14,460 bases of DNA from an uncultured Coriobacteriaceae bacterium (GTDB lineage Bacteria; Actinomycetota; Coriobacteriia; Coriobacteriales; Eggerthellaceae), in the NCBI GenBank assembly GCA_900539675.1, contig UQDJ01000042.1, positions 1 through 14,460 on the forward strand, in the 5' to 3' direction. The notes below the pieces were generated by a model, which saw only the letters and a program-made list of their open reading frames with translations, was not told the origin of the DNA and ran no database searches. The translations under genes and the position numbers were made by a program. Each line of letters opens with the position of its first letter. Position 1 is the first letter of the stretch. Positions 6,610 through 14,023 of this stretch are shown here, piece by piece.

Positions 6610-9234
6610 TTACGACACCCCACGGAACAGATGTCCCGATGTGGCGCCCTGAATTTTTGACACCTTGTCTCCGCTCTTCAGCGCGATATCGCGCGCACGC
6701 ACCGCACGTGATACTTTCTTGGTAGTTTCCGCTACATTCATCAGTGTGGTATCCACCATAAAAGCCGAAACTCCAGCTTGAATAAGCTCCGGTGCCAAAT
6801 GCGCAATGTCCATTTCTACTGCGTTATATAAATGACTGCGACCAATCGCATCGGTAATAACCGTCATTTCGTAGCCCTTGCGATCCTTTAGATGGTGCGG
6901 ACTCTTGCGCCGTGCGCACTCCCAACACTTCTGATTGCACGGGCCTTGACTCATCAACAAACAGTGCTCAGTGATCATCAGCTCAGTAGAACCCATGATG
7001 GTTACCCCCAGCGGCACTGGTGTCACTTCGCCCAATTCTTCAATCTGAACCAGTGAAAGCTCAGGTGAAAGCCAAACGCGTTTGGCACCCATGTCTGCCA
7101 TCGCCTGCAAGTCATACTGGTTGGTTACCGGAATATGCGGACCCACCTCAGGTGAGGCACCCCTCTGAACAGCACGTGCTAGCTGACCAAAGTTTTCTAC
7201 CACTACCGGCTTATCTTCACGAACCCGGCTCCATACGTCAAAGCCACCGCGACGCTCTTCATCGAATTCCTGTGACACTACCGGCAAGACAGGAATGCAC
7301 TGCTTGGGATAACCCGCCTGTTCTGCAGTACCCGAAAGCTGACCAGCAATTACAGCTTCACCACGACGATAATTAAGCACCGGTACATAAATTAAATCTG
7401 CTCCAGCTCGTTTTGCAGCACGGGCACAGGCAGGATTGGTAGCCAAAACGCATACCTTGCACGATCCTTTGCGATTAGGACGTGCAAAAACACGCACCTC
7501 AACGCGATCAAGATGACGGCTGCGATAACCCGCAAGCATCTGGTTTTGCAGCTCTTCGGCAGCACGAGCACGCAGTTTATGCAGCTGCGAAAAGCCCATG
7601 CCAACCCCATCGTCTAGAGAAATATCTAGCTGCTCTAACGTAAACGGTGTCGTACCCATACGATCAATATGGTCGCGCACTTCGTCAAGCGTAAGAGCCT
7701 TGGTGCGTGCCGCTTCAACTTCAGCACCTTCAACCGTAACGGTCTCGCCTGCTAATTCATTGTTGGACACCACGGTAAACGTGAGTGAAGCTGGACGACC
7801 AATATGCAAGTCGACAGAACCCACAATCGGCACTGCTGGCAAACTGCCATCATCCACAAAGGCCGCTTGCGCATTGCGCACCCGAAATACGCGATCGCCC
7901 TTACCCACAGCACGGTCAACCTGAACCGAGATGTTACCCTGTTTGTCATAGTTCAACGTATCGAGCGTATGTACAAAGTGGCCGCGATTCGTCCAGAACT
8001 CAATAACGTCGCCCTGGTGCAGTTCCTGTTCAGTGTCGATAGTCACACGGCCATCCTGCACGCGCGTTACACGACCCACGAACACACCGCGGTTGTTCGG
8101 ACGACCATAACTCATAATTTCGTTGCCGCGCTTACCCTCTAGATACGCCGTAGTAAAGCCACGTGAAAACGCCTCAGAGAGCACCTGCTGTTCTTCTTCG
8201 GTAGAGCGTGGGTTTATTTCTCTATCTCCTGCCTCAAAAGCCAGTGCACGATCGAGAACTTTACGGTATACGCCTACAACGCTCTTAACATAGTCAGGCG
8301 ACTTCATGCGACCTTCGATCTTAAGCGATGCAACACCTGCTTCGATTAATTCCGGAAGCAGATCAATCGTACAAAGATCCTTAGGTGACAAAAGATGTTC
8401 ACCCGGTGCAGGAAGAGTCTTACGCAACGCTACGTTGTGCAGCGTATAAGGCAGACGACACGCCTGGGCACAGCGACCACGGTTTGCCGAACGACCACCC
8501 ACCATTGACGACATAAAGCACTGACCTGAATAGCAAATACACAAAGCCCCGTGGACAAACACTTCGATTTCCATGCCCAGATCGGCAGCAACCTGGCTTA
8601 CATGGGCAATCTCTTCCAAAGACAGTTCGCGTACCAACGTTACGCGCGAAGCGCCAAGCGCGCATGCAGCCTGTATACCATCAACATCGTGCGTGTTCAT
8701 TTGGGTAGAAATATGCACTTCTACATCGGGAATAGTGCGACGCAATTCCAACGCGATGCCAATGTCCTGCACAATATAGGCATCCACGCCGCAGCGATAT
8801 GCCTGGCGTGCCAGTTCAAGTGCGTCGTGCGCTTCGGAGGGCAACACGATGGTGTTAAGCGTCAGATATATCTTGACGCCACGTAAATGAGCATAGTCAC
8901 AGGCATCAGCAAGTTCTTCAAAAGAAAAATTATCAGCTCCACGACGCGCATTAAAATGACCCGCGCCCAAGTACACCGCATCAGCACCTGCTTGGACCGC
9001 CGCATGCAAACAGGCCATATTACCTGCCGGGGCCAGCAGTTCAACCCTGCGCACAGCAGCATGCTGTGACGTTTCAAGAGCAGCATCGCCAGCATTGCGC
9101 GCATCGCCAGGATTGTGCGCATCGCCGCAGTGCAAGGTTTCTAGGGTAGCGTCGTTGGCGTCGTGCACAGATGCCAGTGGTTCAGAAGCTCCATCGTTGG
9201 CGTGGTAGGAGGGTTCAAGAATGGTGTCGGTCAT
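6610..9234 (-). CDS. U32 peptidase-family protein with DUF3656 and Cys-rich C-terminal region (RlhA/YdcP type)
   Basis: 874-residue member of the U32 family. Despite the name, characterised members are mostly Fe-S RNA-modifying or hydroxylation enzymes (RlhA/YdcP hydroxylates 23S rRNA; TrhP acts on tRNA). The U32 core begins at VELLAPAGN (64-72). The signature lies at 225-260, with cysteines C232, C239, C255 and C259 in the spacing used to ligate an Fe-S cluster in UbiU-like relatives. The middle region (about 390-600) matches the DUF3656 type. A later region holds a second Cys group (C758, C766, C770, C773) followed by LKDRKGYEMTVITD, as in long forms of the family. Residues 1-63 are an unusual Ala/Asp/Asn-rich extension. 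GAGGATT, ending 2 nt from the ATG, supports the start. RNA modification is the likeliest role; the exact target is not determined. Confidence 0.9.
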   Translation of the reverse strand: MTDTILEPSYHANDGASEPLASVHDANDATLETLHCGDAHNPGDARNAGDAALETSQHAAVRRVELLAPAGNMACLHAAVQAGADAVYLGAGHFNARRGADNFSFEELADACDYAHLRGVKIYLTLNTIVLPSEAHDALELARQAYRCGVDAYIVQDIGIALELRRTIPDVEVHISTQMNTHDVDGIQAACALGASRVTLVRELSLEEIAHVSQVAADLGMEIEVFVHGALCICYSGQCFMSSMVGGRSANRGRCAQACRLPYTLHNVALRKTLPAPGEHLLSPKDLCTIDLLPELIEAGVASLKIEGRMKSPDYVKSVVGVYRKVLDRALAFEAGDREINPRSTEEEQQVLSEAFSRGFTTAYLEGKRGNEIMSYGRPNNRGVFVGRVTRVQDGRVTIDTEQELHQGDVIEFWTNRGHFVHTLDTLNYDKQGNISVQVDRAVGKGDRVFRVRNAQAAFVDDGSLPAVPIVGSVDLHIGRPASLTFTVVSNNELAGETVTVEGAEVEAARTKALTLDEVRDHIDRMGTTPFTLEQLDISLDDGVGMGFSQLHKLRARAAEELQNQMLAGYRSRHLDRVEVRVFARPNRKGSCKVCVLATNPACARAAKRAGADLIYVPVLNYRRGEAVIAGQLSGTAEQAGYPKQCIPVLPVVSQEFDEERRGGFDVWSRVREDKPVVVENFGQLARAVQRGASPEVGPHIPVTNQYDLQAMADMGAKRVWLSPELSLVQIEELGEVTPVPLGVTIMGSTELMITEHCLLMSQGPCNQKCWECARRKSPHHLKDRKGYEMTVITDAIGRSHLYNAVEMDIAHLAPELIQAGVSAFMVDTTLMNVAETTKKVSRAVRARDIALKSGDKVSKIQGATSGHLFRGVS
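9091..9126. repeat. Two in-frame 18-bp tandem repeats in the U32 N-terminal extension
   Basis: Units at 9091-9108 and 9109-9126 match at 16 of 18 positions, and a truncated copy precedes them near 9082. On the minus strand they encode GDA-containing hexapeptides (GDAHNP, GDARNA). They lie in the low-complexity extension before the U32 core, so length change there would probably be tolerated. Confidence 0.75.
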
Positions 9235-9345
9235 GGAATCCTCAGTATCAATCCTTAAGAGTTTTCACTCTTTTACTTTGTTCAATCTTTCAATCACTCT
9301 AGGACAATTTAGCTACACTGTGTGGCTAGCAATGTCACGAGCGCA

Positions 9346-9381
9346 TAAAACACGAAAACGGCCACCGTTTGTGATGGCCGT
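9346..9381 (-). terminator. Intrinsic terminator of the lipoprotein gene
   Basis: Reading the minus strand, ACGGCCA (9381-9375) and TGGCCGT (9364-9358) form a 7-bp GC-rich stem around a 10-nt loop, followed by TTTCGTGTTTTA. It lies 34 bp past the lipoprotein stop and separates it from the U32 gene. Confidence 0.8.
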
Positions 9382-9414
9382 CTGCGTTACGTCTGTCTAA
9401 AGGCTTACCAAGAT

Positions 9415-9903
9415 TTAGGCAGATTCAGCCTTGCCGTCCGCGTCTTGGAGCGCCTTGATGCCGTTATCATAATGCGACTGCACCTCAGCTAAACGGGAAT
9501 CGTAAGTACTATAGTCAAACGATCCGTTTTCGGGAGCCTTGACATCTTCATACAGCTGAACATAGAGCTGTAATGCTTTTTGCATTTCGGTTGCACCCTG
9601 AACGTAGGAATTCTGAATGTCTTTCATGGCATCTGGTACCGTAAGCGCATTCAAATCGTTAACACACTGATCAACAGAGCCCAGCTGGGCATCAAGAGAA
9701 ACCACTTCGCCATCTTTTACCGCCTTGGCGAAGTCATCCATGTTGGTATTCAGGGTTTCCATAATGGTATTCACCGATGACATGTATTGACGATTCTGAG
9801 TCTGAGCATCGTTTTGCTGATTCTGAGCGCCGCATCCCGCCAAGCAGGCTAGGCAAGCTACACACAGAAGAGCTATCACAATGATACGAGCTTTCGCTTT
9901 CAT
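9415..9903 (-). CDS. Small predicted lipoprotein of unknown function
   Basis: 162-residue predicted lipoprotein. The N-terminus has Lys/Arg at positions 2-6, a hydrophobic stretch and the lipobox LAGC, with lipidation expected at Cys24, so it should be anchored on the outer face of the membrane. After a short Gln/Asn-rich linker the rest is charged and probably helical (heptad-like Leu/Met spacing in about 40-155). No catalytic motif or named domain was recognised. The start is well supported by AAAGGATAG just before the ATG. It lies downstream of the penicillin-binding protein gene on the same strand but 224 bp away, with its own likely promoter and its own terminator, so it is probably transcribed alone. 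A cell-envelope role is only an inference from location. Confidence 0.85.
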   Translation of the reverse strand: MKAKARIIVIALLCVACLACLAGCGAQNQQNDAQTQNRQYMSSVNTIMETLNTNMDDFAKAVKDGEVVSLDAQLGSVDQCVNDLNALTVPDAMKDIQNSYVQGATEMQKALQLYVQLYEDVKAPENGSFDYSTYDSRLAEVQSHYDNGIKALQDADGKAESA

Positions 9904-9979
9904 ACTATCCTTTCGATCGTTCAGTTAGAGTGTATCCACATTCGCCCCAACACGTTATGTGCGCCGCACAAATTTGGCG

Positions 9980-10009
9980 ATTATGCAGCGACACTCCACA
10001 AACGAGCAA
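9980..10009 (-). promoter_or_regulatory. Candidate sigma-70 type promoter of the lipoprotein gene
   Basis: On the minus strand, TTGCTC (10009-10004) and CATAAT (9985-9980) are separated by 18 nt. The -10 box lies 76 nt before the lipoprotein ATG. The match is fair only. The rest of the 9904-10127 gap shows no other clear signal. Confidence 0.35.
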
Positions 10010-10127
10010 CCTTCCTGTTACGCAGTGGCACAAAATGGCGCCACATGCCGACCGTCTTAGCGTGCCAGCAACATTTCAATCATCACTTGACCAATGTCAA
10101 AGCTTCACGTAAACCAGCGAGATCATC

Positions 10128-12404
10128 TTATCCTTGGGTTCTTCCGCCAGTAGGAGGCGTAGCTCCCCCACCAGTACCAGTGCCGCCGCCGCTGGTTCCA
10201 CCGCCACCTGTGGTACCTCCACCGCCGGTGCCGCCGCCTGTGGTCCCGCCAGTGCCAGTACCGCCGCCTGTGGTCCCGCCGGTACCAATACCGCCGCCAG
10301 ACTCACCGCCGGCACCTCCGGTACCACCGCTCGGTCTGCTGCCGCCCTCACCAATAGTTGGCCCTTCGCCTGCTCCGGAGCCGGCACTAGAACCGTTGTC
10401 TTGATTTGAATCGCTTCCAGAAGAACGAGAACCATCAGATCGTCCGTTACCGCTGGGAGCTTCAGCGGCTTCACCTTCATGCTCTGGAGCATTGCCCACA
10501 GAACCGCTGCCCTGACCGAAGTCATGAATGGTGTATTCCAGCTGATCTGGCGATGTCGGGAACTGCTCAATTGGCTGATCTCCCAAGACTGAATTCATGA
10601 AGTCACCAAACACCCCGTCGGCGGCAACGCTAGACGGCATCCTGGTTTCTTCGCGGCCACCAATCCAAATAGCCGTAGAAAGCTGCGGCGTAATGCCACA
10701 GAACCACTTGTCACGCCAGTTTTCAGAGGTACCAGTCTTACCAGCAACCGGCTGACCATTAGACATCGCAGCACCACGACCGGTACCGTTGGTGACAACG
10801 CCTTCCATAACCTGGGTTGCTGCCTGAGTTAATGCGGTATCCAACACCTTTTCACCAGTCGTATCAGCTTCGTAAATGGTGTTACCCTTACCATCCTTAA
10901 TGGACTGAATACAGGTAGCTTCATGCTTGGTGCCGCCGTTGGCAATGGTGGCATAAGCCTGCGCCATTTCGCGTACCGTCACCTCTTCGGAGCCCAGCGT
11001 AATGGATGGGTAGGCATCCAACTGCGATTCAATACCGCAGGTTTTAGCCATATCGGCTACCTTATCGGGACCAATTTCGGTACACAGCTGAGCAAAACCG
11101 GTGTTCGAAGAAACTGCGAAGGCGCTAGCGATAGAGCGAACGCCGTAGTTGGCGCCTCCATAGTTTTCAACTTCCCAACCGTCTAAGTCCACATGAGAAG
11201 TACAGTTGAGGTTGGTATCGGGAGAAACGCCATCGTTAAGTGCGGCCAGCAGCGTAAAGGTTTTAAAAGAAGAACCGGGCTGACGCTTTGCCTGCGTTGC
11301 AAGATTGAATTCATCCTGGTCGTAATCGCGCCCGCCAACCAGTGCTTTGATAAAGCCAGTATTTGGGTCGACTGAAACCATGGCTAATTCCAGATTATCT
11401 GAAAGCGTTGCCAACTTGCGATCAGAAGCCTCTTCGGCGGCCTGCTGGGTGGGAATATCTAAGGTGGTAATTACCTGCATGCCGCCCTTAAATACTTCAT
11501 CCGACGAGTACTGGTTCAACAGCGTTTCACGTACGTAGCTAGTGAAGTACTTGTATTGATACATGCCATCGCCTTTATCGCTCTTGGTAATATTGAGCGT
11601 AATGGGTTCTGCCTGAGCTTCGTCGTGTTGCTGCTGGGTAATTACCCCGTTCGTCAACATACGATCAAGTACCAGATTGCGACGCTTGATGCAGTTATCG
11701 GGATTATCGATAGGATTGTTGTAGGTAGGAGCCTGCGGAATACCAATCAGTGTTGCCGCTTCTGCAACGGATAAATCTTTAGCCCTCTTGGAGAAATACA
11801 GCTCCGATGCTGCTTGAATGCCATATGCACCCTGACCGTAGTTGATGGTATTCAGATACATCTGCAGAATTTCGTCCTTGGAATACATGCCTTCAAGCTG
11901 GATAGCAATCCAAGCTTCGCGCACCTTACGCTTCAAAGTAGATTCCTGGGCTTCATCTGCAAGAATGGTGTTACGAACAAACTGCTGGGTGATGGTGGAA
12001 GCACCTTCATGGCCCGTATGAGTGACGTTTACCCACACCGCTCGAGCAATGCCCCATAAATCAACGCCGCCATGCTGGTAGTAACGTTCATCTTCGGTGG
12101 CAACCGTTCCCTTGGTTACCAAATCGCCCATTTCATCAAGGCTGATAGGCTCACGATTTTCCAAATAGAATTCCGCTAACAGCGTAGAACCGTCGTTTGC
12201 ATATACCTTGGTCTTTTCAGCCACGTTGTATGCTGAAGCATCGGTATAGTCAGGCAAGTTTTGCAACCATACGGCGCAAACTCCAAACGTTACCAAACAA
12301 CCAAGTGCGATAATTGCAGCTATAACAACGCCTACGATGCCGAGGCGGAATCCGCCGCGCTCTTTACGAGCGGCATGACGGGACCGTCTTGTTCGTGAAG
12401 CCAT
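10128..12404 (-). CDS. Class A penicillin-binding protein (bifunctional transglycosylase/transpeptidase) with glycine-rich tail
   Basis: 758-residue enzyme that polymerises glycan strands from lipid II and cross-links them outside the membrane. A basic cytosolic N-terminus (1-19) is followed by one membrane anchor (about 21-45). The GT51 transglycosylase domain shows the catalytic Glu104 in ATEDERYYQHGG and GASTITQQ at 134-141. The transpeptidase domain has the SxxK motif at 378-381 (catalytic Ser378), SSN at 433-435 and KTGT at 557-560, so both activities look intact. After about residue 640 a low-complexity tail runs to the end: first Ser/Asp/Gly-rich, then almost pure Gly/Thr built on 30-bp DNA repeats. 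The tail may thread through peptidoglycan. GGAGGT, ending 3 nt before the ATG, supports the start. The overlapping long frames in the tail region are artefacts of the repetitive DNA. Confidence 0.95.
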   Translation of the reverse strand: MASRTRRSRHAARKERGGFRLGIVGVVIAAIIALGCLVTFGVCAVWLQNLPDYTDASAYNVAEKTKVYANDGSTLLAEFYLENREPISLDEMGDLVTKGTVATEDERYYQHGGVDLWGIARAVWVNVTHTGHEGASTITQQFVRNTILADEAQESTLKRKVREAWIAIQLEGMYSKDEILQMYLNTINYGQGAYGIQAASELYFSKRAKDLSVAEAATLIGIPQAPTYNNPIDNPDNCIKRRNLVLDRMLTNGVITQQQHDEAQAEPITLNITKSDKGDGMYQYKYFTSYVRETLLNQYSSDEVFKGGMQVITTLDIPTQQAAEEASDRKLATLSDNLELAMVSVDPNTGFIKALVGGRDYDQDEFNLATQAKRQPGSSFKTFTLLAALNDGVSPDTNLNCTSHVDLDGWEVENYGGANYGVRSIASAFAVSSNTGFAQLCTEIGPDKVADMAKTCGIESQLDAYPSITLGSEEVTVREMAQAYATIANGGTKHEATCIQSIKDGKGNTIYEADTTGEKVLDTALTQAATQVMEGVVTNGTGRGAAMSNGQPVAGKTGTSENWRDKWFCGITPQLSTAIWIGGREETRMPSSVAADGVFGDFMNSVLGDQPIEQFPTSPDQLEYTIHDFGQGSGSVGNAPEHEGEAAEAPSGNGRSDGSRSSGSDSNQDNGSSAGSGAGEGPTIGEGGSRPSGGTGGAGGESGGGIGTGGTTGGGTGTGGTTGGGTGGGGTTGGGGTSGGGTGTGGGATPPTGGRTQG
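10201..10290. repeat. Three tandem 30-bp repeats coding the Gly/Thr tail of the penicillin-binding protein
   Basis: Units start at 10201, 10231 and 10261. CCGCCGCCTGTGGTCCCGCC occurs exactly at 10231-10250 and 10261-10280, and a diverged form occurs at 10201-10220. On the minus strand each unit encodes a decapeptide close to TGTGGTTGGG. More degenerate units flank the block on both sides (about 10145-10330). Confidence 0.85.
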
Positions 12405-12407
12405 ACT

Positions 12408-12430
12408 ACCTCCAAACTATATAGTCTTGG
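12408..12430 (-). promoter_or_regulatory. Leader hairpin overlapping the Shine-Dalgarno of the penicillin-binding protein gene
   Basis: On the minus strand, CCAA, a bulged G, ACT, loop ATAT, AGT and TTGG (12430-12412) can form a 7-bp stem. The final GG of the stem is the first part of the GGAGGT ribosome-binding site (12413-12408). The stem is AT-rich, so its stability is doubtful. Confidence 0.25.
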
Positions 12431-12432
12431 GT

Positions 12433-12441
12433 ATTTTAGCA
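12433..12441 (-). promoter_or_regulatory. Candidate extended -10 box of the penicillin-binding protein gene
   Basis: The minus strand reads TGCTAAAAT (12441-12433), an extended -10 (TGn plus TAAAAT) 28 nt before the ATG. No good -35 box is visible, as is allowed for extended -10 promoters. Confidence 0.35.
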
Positions 12442-12538
12442 CTCATAGCGCACGGGCTATAGATCTGTACAAGATGGTCACGTTGTTTCAACTTTTTTCT
12501 ATCGGAAAAGACACAATACCGGGCAGCGTGCACCCGCC

Positions 12539-12612
12539 ATCAAAGCGCACTCATCGCCTTCGGACTGTGCAATCCATGATCAAAGCGCACTTGGCACCAG
12601 TAAGTGCCGCTT
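12539..12612. repeat. 13-bp direct repeat and hairpin after the NimA-like gene
   Basis: ATCAAAGCGCACT occurs at 12539-12551 and 12579-12591, 40 bp apart. The second copy is part of an imperfect hairpin: AAGCGCACTT (12583-12592) pairs with AAGTGCCGCTT (12602-12612) with one bulged base. The hairpin lies 21 bp past the NimA-like stop and could act as its terminator, though only TTT follows the stem. Nothing else stands out in the 12405-12633 gap besides the penicillin-binding protein promoter signals. Confidence 0.45.
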
Positions 12613-12633
12613 ATCATGCCTGCTGCTTTACGC

Positions 12634-13269
12634 CTAGGCACTGTGTTCCTTGCCCGTAAAGTAATCTACATCGATACGATATACCGCAGTGGCAGCAAGC
12701 ATTTCTTGACTAAAGTTCACCGGAGAGCCAGGCGCCATATGATCCATCAAGCGCATTAAGCCATACCGTTTTTCTTCAAGATTGCGAGCAGGGTAAATGG
12801 TGCCCCATCCCATAAGACTTCGATAGGCTGTTGAATAATCGCACGCATCATTGCCCGCTATGATTTGAACCTGATGATCCATTTCAATAGCAATGCGACT
12901 AAACTGTTTGCAGGTATGTTCTAAAAACTGGCAGTCGGCCTGGCAGTTAGTTTGATCTACTTTTTGCTCGCAAGCCTGGCCCTTAGCTTGTGCAGCGATT
13001 CGCGCAAACGCATCCGCCTTGCGTCCTTTTGCGGCTGAGTGAATCCAGAGGGAAAGCTTCGCTACAGCAACGCCGCCCTTATGTGTTATATCCCAGTCAT
13101 AACCAAAATTGACCGGGACAATAAACATTCCCTCATCATCAACAATACCCAAACGCACCACCGTGCATTCTTCTACGACGGCGCGCAAATCATTTACATC
13201 GTTTATCTGACGCGCTTTGCGGCGCATAGGGCGATATGCCGTATGTGGGTTTTGACTAAAAGAATTCAT
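12634..13269 (-). CDS. NimA-like pyridoxamine 5'-phosphate oxidase-family protein with Cys-rich insert
   Basis: 211-residue protein of the split-barrel flavin-binding superfamily, closest in pattern to the NimA/nitroimidazole-resistance group. Supporting blocks are MRRKARQINDV (15-25), FIVPVNFGYDW (49-59), IHSAAKGRKADA (76-87), YRSLMGWGTIYPARNLEEKRYGL in the second half, and a final VYRIDVDYFTGKE. Such proteins bind FMN or related cofactors and may reduce or sequester small molecules; whether this one affects nitroimidazoles cannot be told from sequence. Residues about 93-121 form an apparent insert, absent from the usual family layout, with Cys100, Cys109, Cys113 and Cys120. The start at 13269 has a modest AAGAAGTG sequence upstream; the next Met (residue 15) has no ribosome-binding site. 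The gene stands alone, divergent from the repeat-bearing stretch to its right. Confidence 0.8.
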   Translation of the reverse strand: MNSFSQNPHTAYRPMRRKARQINDVNDLRAVVEECTVVRLGIVDDEGMFIVPVNFGYDWDITHKGGVAVAKLSLWIHSAAKGRKADAFARIAAQAKGQACEQKVDQTNCQADCQFLEHTCKQFSRIAIEMDHQVQIIAGNDACDYSTAYRSLMGWGTIYPARNLEEKRYGLMRLMDHMAPGSPVNFSQEMLAATAVYRIDVDYFTGKEHSA

Positions 13270-13337
13270 GGTAATAATTCACTTCTTAAATGAAACAAAG
13301 ACCTACAAAGATTCGTCAGTAAATCCGATTTATAGCC

Positions 13338-13417
13338 CGCAACAGGTGGCATGCCTATTTTTGACCCACAACGGGCGGCATACCTATTTTTCAACCGCAA
13401 CGGGCGGCATACCTATT
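13338..13417. repeat. Intergenic tandem array of three 29-bp repeats
   Basis: Copies lie at 13338-13366, 13367-13395 and 13396-13417 (the last one partial, 22 bp), with an exact 29-bp period and no spacers. The core is CAACGGGCGGCATACCTATT. Copies 1 and 2 differ at six positions; copies 2 and 3 differ at one of 22. It lies between a divergent gene pair, so it could be a regulatory array, a short minisatellite or a genome-wide repeat. Confidence 0.9.
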
Positions 13418-13506
13418 CCAATCACGCCTGCTATCCTTGGCAGCATTACTCTGTTTAAAACTATGTCATCCGAGATAATACTACCAGCAATAACTCTTTT
13501 TCTTTC

Positions 13507-13536
13507 CTGACCACTTAGTTACTCCAATGATAAACT
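13507..13536 (+). promoter_or_regulatory. Candidate promoter of the small orphan gene
   Basis: CTGACC (13507-13512) and TAAACT (13531-13536) are separated by 18 bp, and a TGA just before the -10 box gives an extended -10 form. The -10 box ends 41 bp before the ATG at 13578. An alternative -10, CATAAT, lies at 13539-13544. Confidence 0.4.
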
Positions 13537-13577
13537 GGCATAATCGCATGTATAAAGCTCAAACACGAGGAGGAAAA

Positions 13578-13850
13578 ATGGGATTATTTTCCGGCAAGTC
13601 AAGCGAGGAAAAAACGGTCCAAAAAGTAGCCAAAGCCCTTGAATCCATGAATGTTCGCCCTAAGGACGGTCTTGTTCATGCTGGCGTATTTGATTTAGGA
13701 CTCATGAATGATGCCAAAGCAGCTTCTGCTGTCCTCAATGGAATACTGGAATACTTACAGCAATCTGACCGCGAAATAGTAAGCGTCACCTCAGGTCTTA
13801 GCTATGGCGGAGATGCAGGAAGTCTTATTTATACCATCTTGTATCGATAG
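13578..13850 (+). CDS. Small conserved-looking protein of unknown function (90 residues)
   Basis: Predicted 90-residue cytosolic protein; family not recognised. It starts MGLFSGKSSEEKTVQ, has a charged, probably helical first part (about 9-24), a mixed middle (VRPKDGLVHAGVFDLGL) and a Gly/Ser/Tyr-rich end (SGLSYGGDAGSLIYTILYR). No signal peptide, membrane helix or catalytic motif is visible. The open frame begins at 13527, but the Met at 13578 is clearly the start: GAGGAGG ends 4 nt before it and the 17 upstream residues look non-coding. A promoter-like pair upstream and an intrinsic terminator downstream make it a complete single-gene unit. The strong ribosome-binding site suggests good expression. 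Nothing in the neighbourhood suggests a specific role. Confidence 0.8.
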   Translation: MGLFSGKSSEEKTVQKVAKALESMNVRPKDGLVHAGVFDLGLMNDAKAASAVLNGILEYLQQSDREIVSVTSGLSYGGDAGSLIYTILYR

Positions 13851-13905
13851 TAATAGCTTATTTAAAAAACGGTTGCGGCATACAGCTTTAGTAGCAGAAA
13901 TAAGC

Positions 13906-13933
13906 AAACACCGAGGAATACCCTCGGTGTTTT
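13906..13933 (+). terminator. Intrinsic terminator after the small orphan gene
   Basis: AAACACCGAGG (13906-13916) and CCTCGGTGTTT (13922-13932) form an 11-bp perfect stem with a 5-nt loop, ending in TTTT. It lies 55 bp past the stop codon at 13850. It may also stop weak transcription from the right, though T-rich sequence on that side is poor. Confidence 0.8.
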
Positions 13934-13976
13934 GATGCAAAGTGTCTGTCTTGCAGGTCAAATAAACACCTTGAAG

Positions 13977-14003
13977 CTGCCGAGGGTCAAACCCTCATAG
14001 CAG
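13977..14003 (-). terminator. Hairpin just past the aldo-keto reductase gene
   Basis: GAGGGT (13982-13987) and ACCCTC (13991-13996) form a tight stem with a 3-nt loop, extended by CTGC (13977-13980) and GCAG (14000-14003) across an internal loop. It starts 20 bp past the aldo-keto reductase stop. No T-run follows on the minus strand, so terminator function is uncertain. Confidence 0.35.
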
Positions 14004-14023
14004 ACAAAAGGCATTTTTCTCAA

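Larger units (their letters stand above)
13270..13577. other. Gene-poor stretch between the NimA-like gene and the orphan small protein
   Basis: This 308-bp gap holds the three 29-bp tandem repeats (13338-13417) and a probable promoter for the small protein (13507-13536). One open frame (13268-13510, +) crosses it, but it has no ribosome-binding site, reads through the repeats and looks like no protein family, so no gene is called. The part from 13270 to 13337 must also carry the promoter of the NimA-like gene, but no clear boxes were identified. Confidence 0.6.

Noticed and set aside
10097..10570. 157-residue Ala/Pro/Val-rich open frame on the - strand, and matching frames on the + strand
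   Set aside because: These are other frames of the GC-rich repeats that encode the Gly/Thr tail of the penicillin-binding protein.
13338..13417. CRISPR array
   Set aside because: The 29-bp units are directly adjacent with no spacers, and no cas genes are present.
13268..13510. 80-residue open frame on the + strand
   Set aside because: No ribosome-binding site, overlaps the start of the NimA-like gene, runs through the 29-bp repeats and has no protein-like features.
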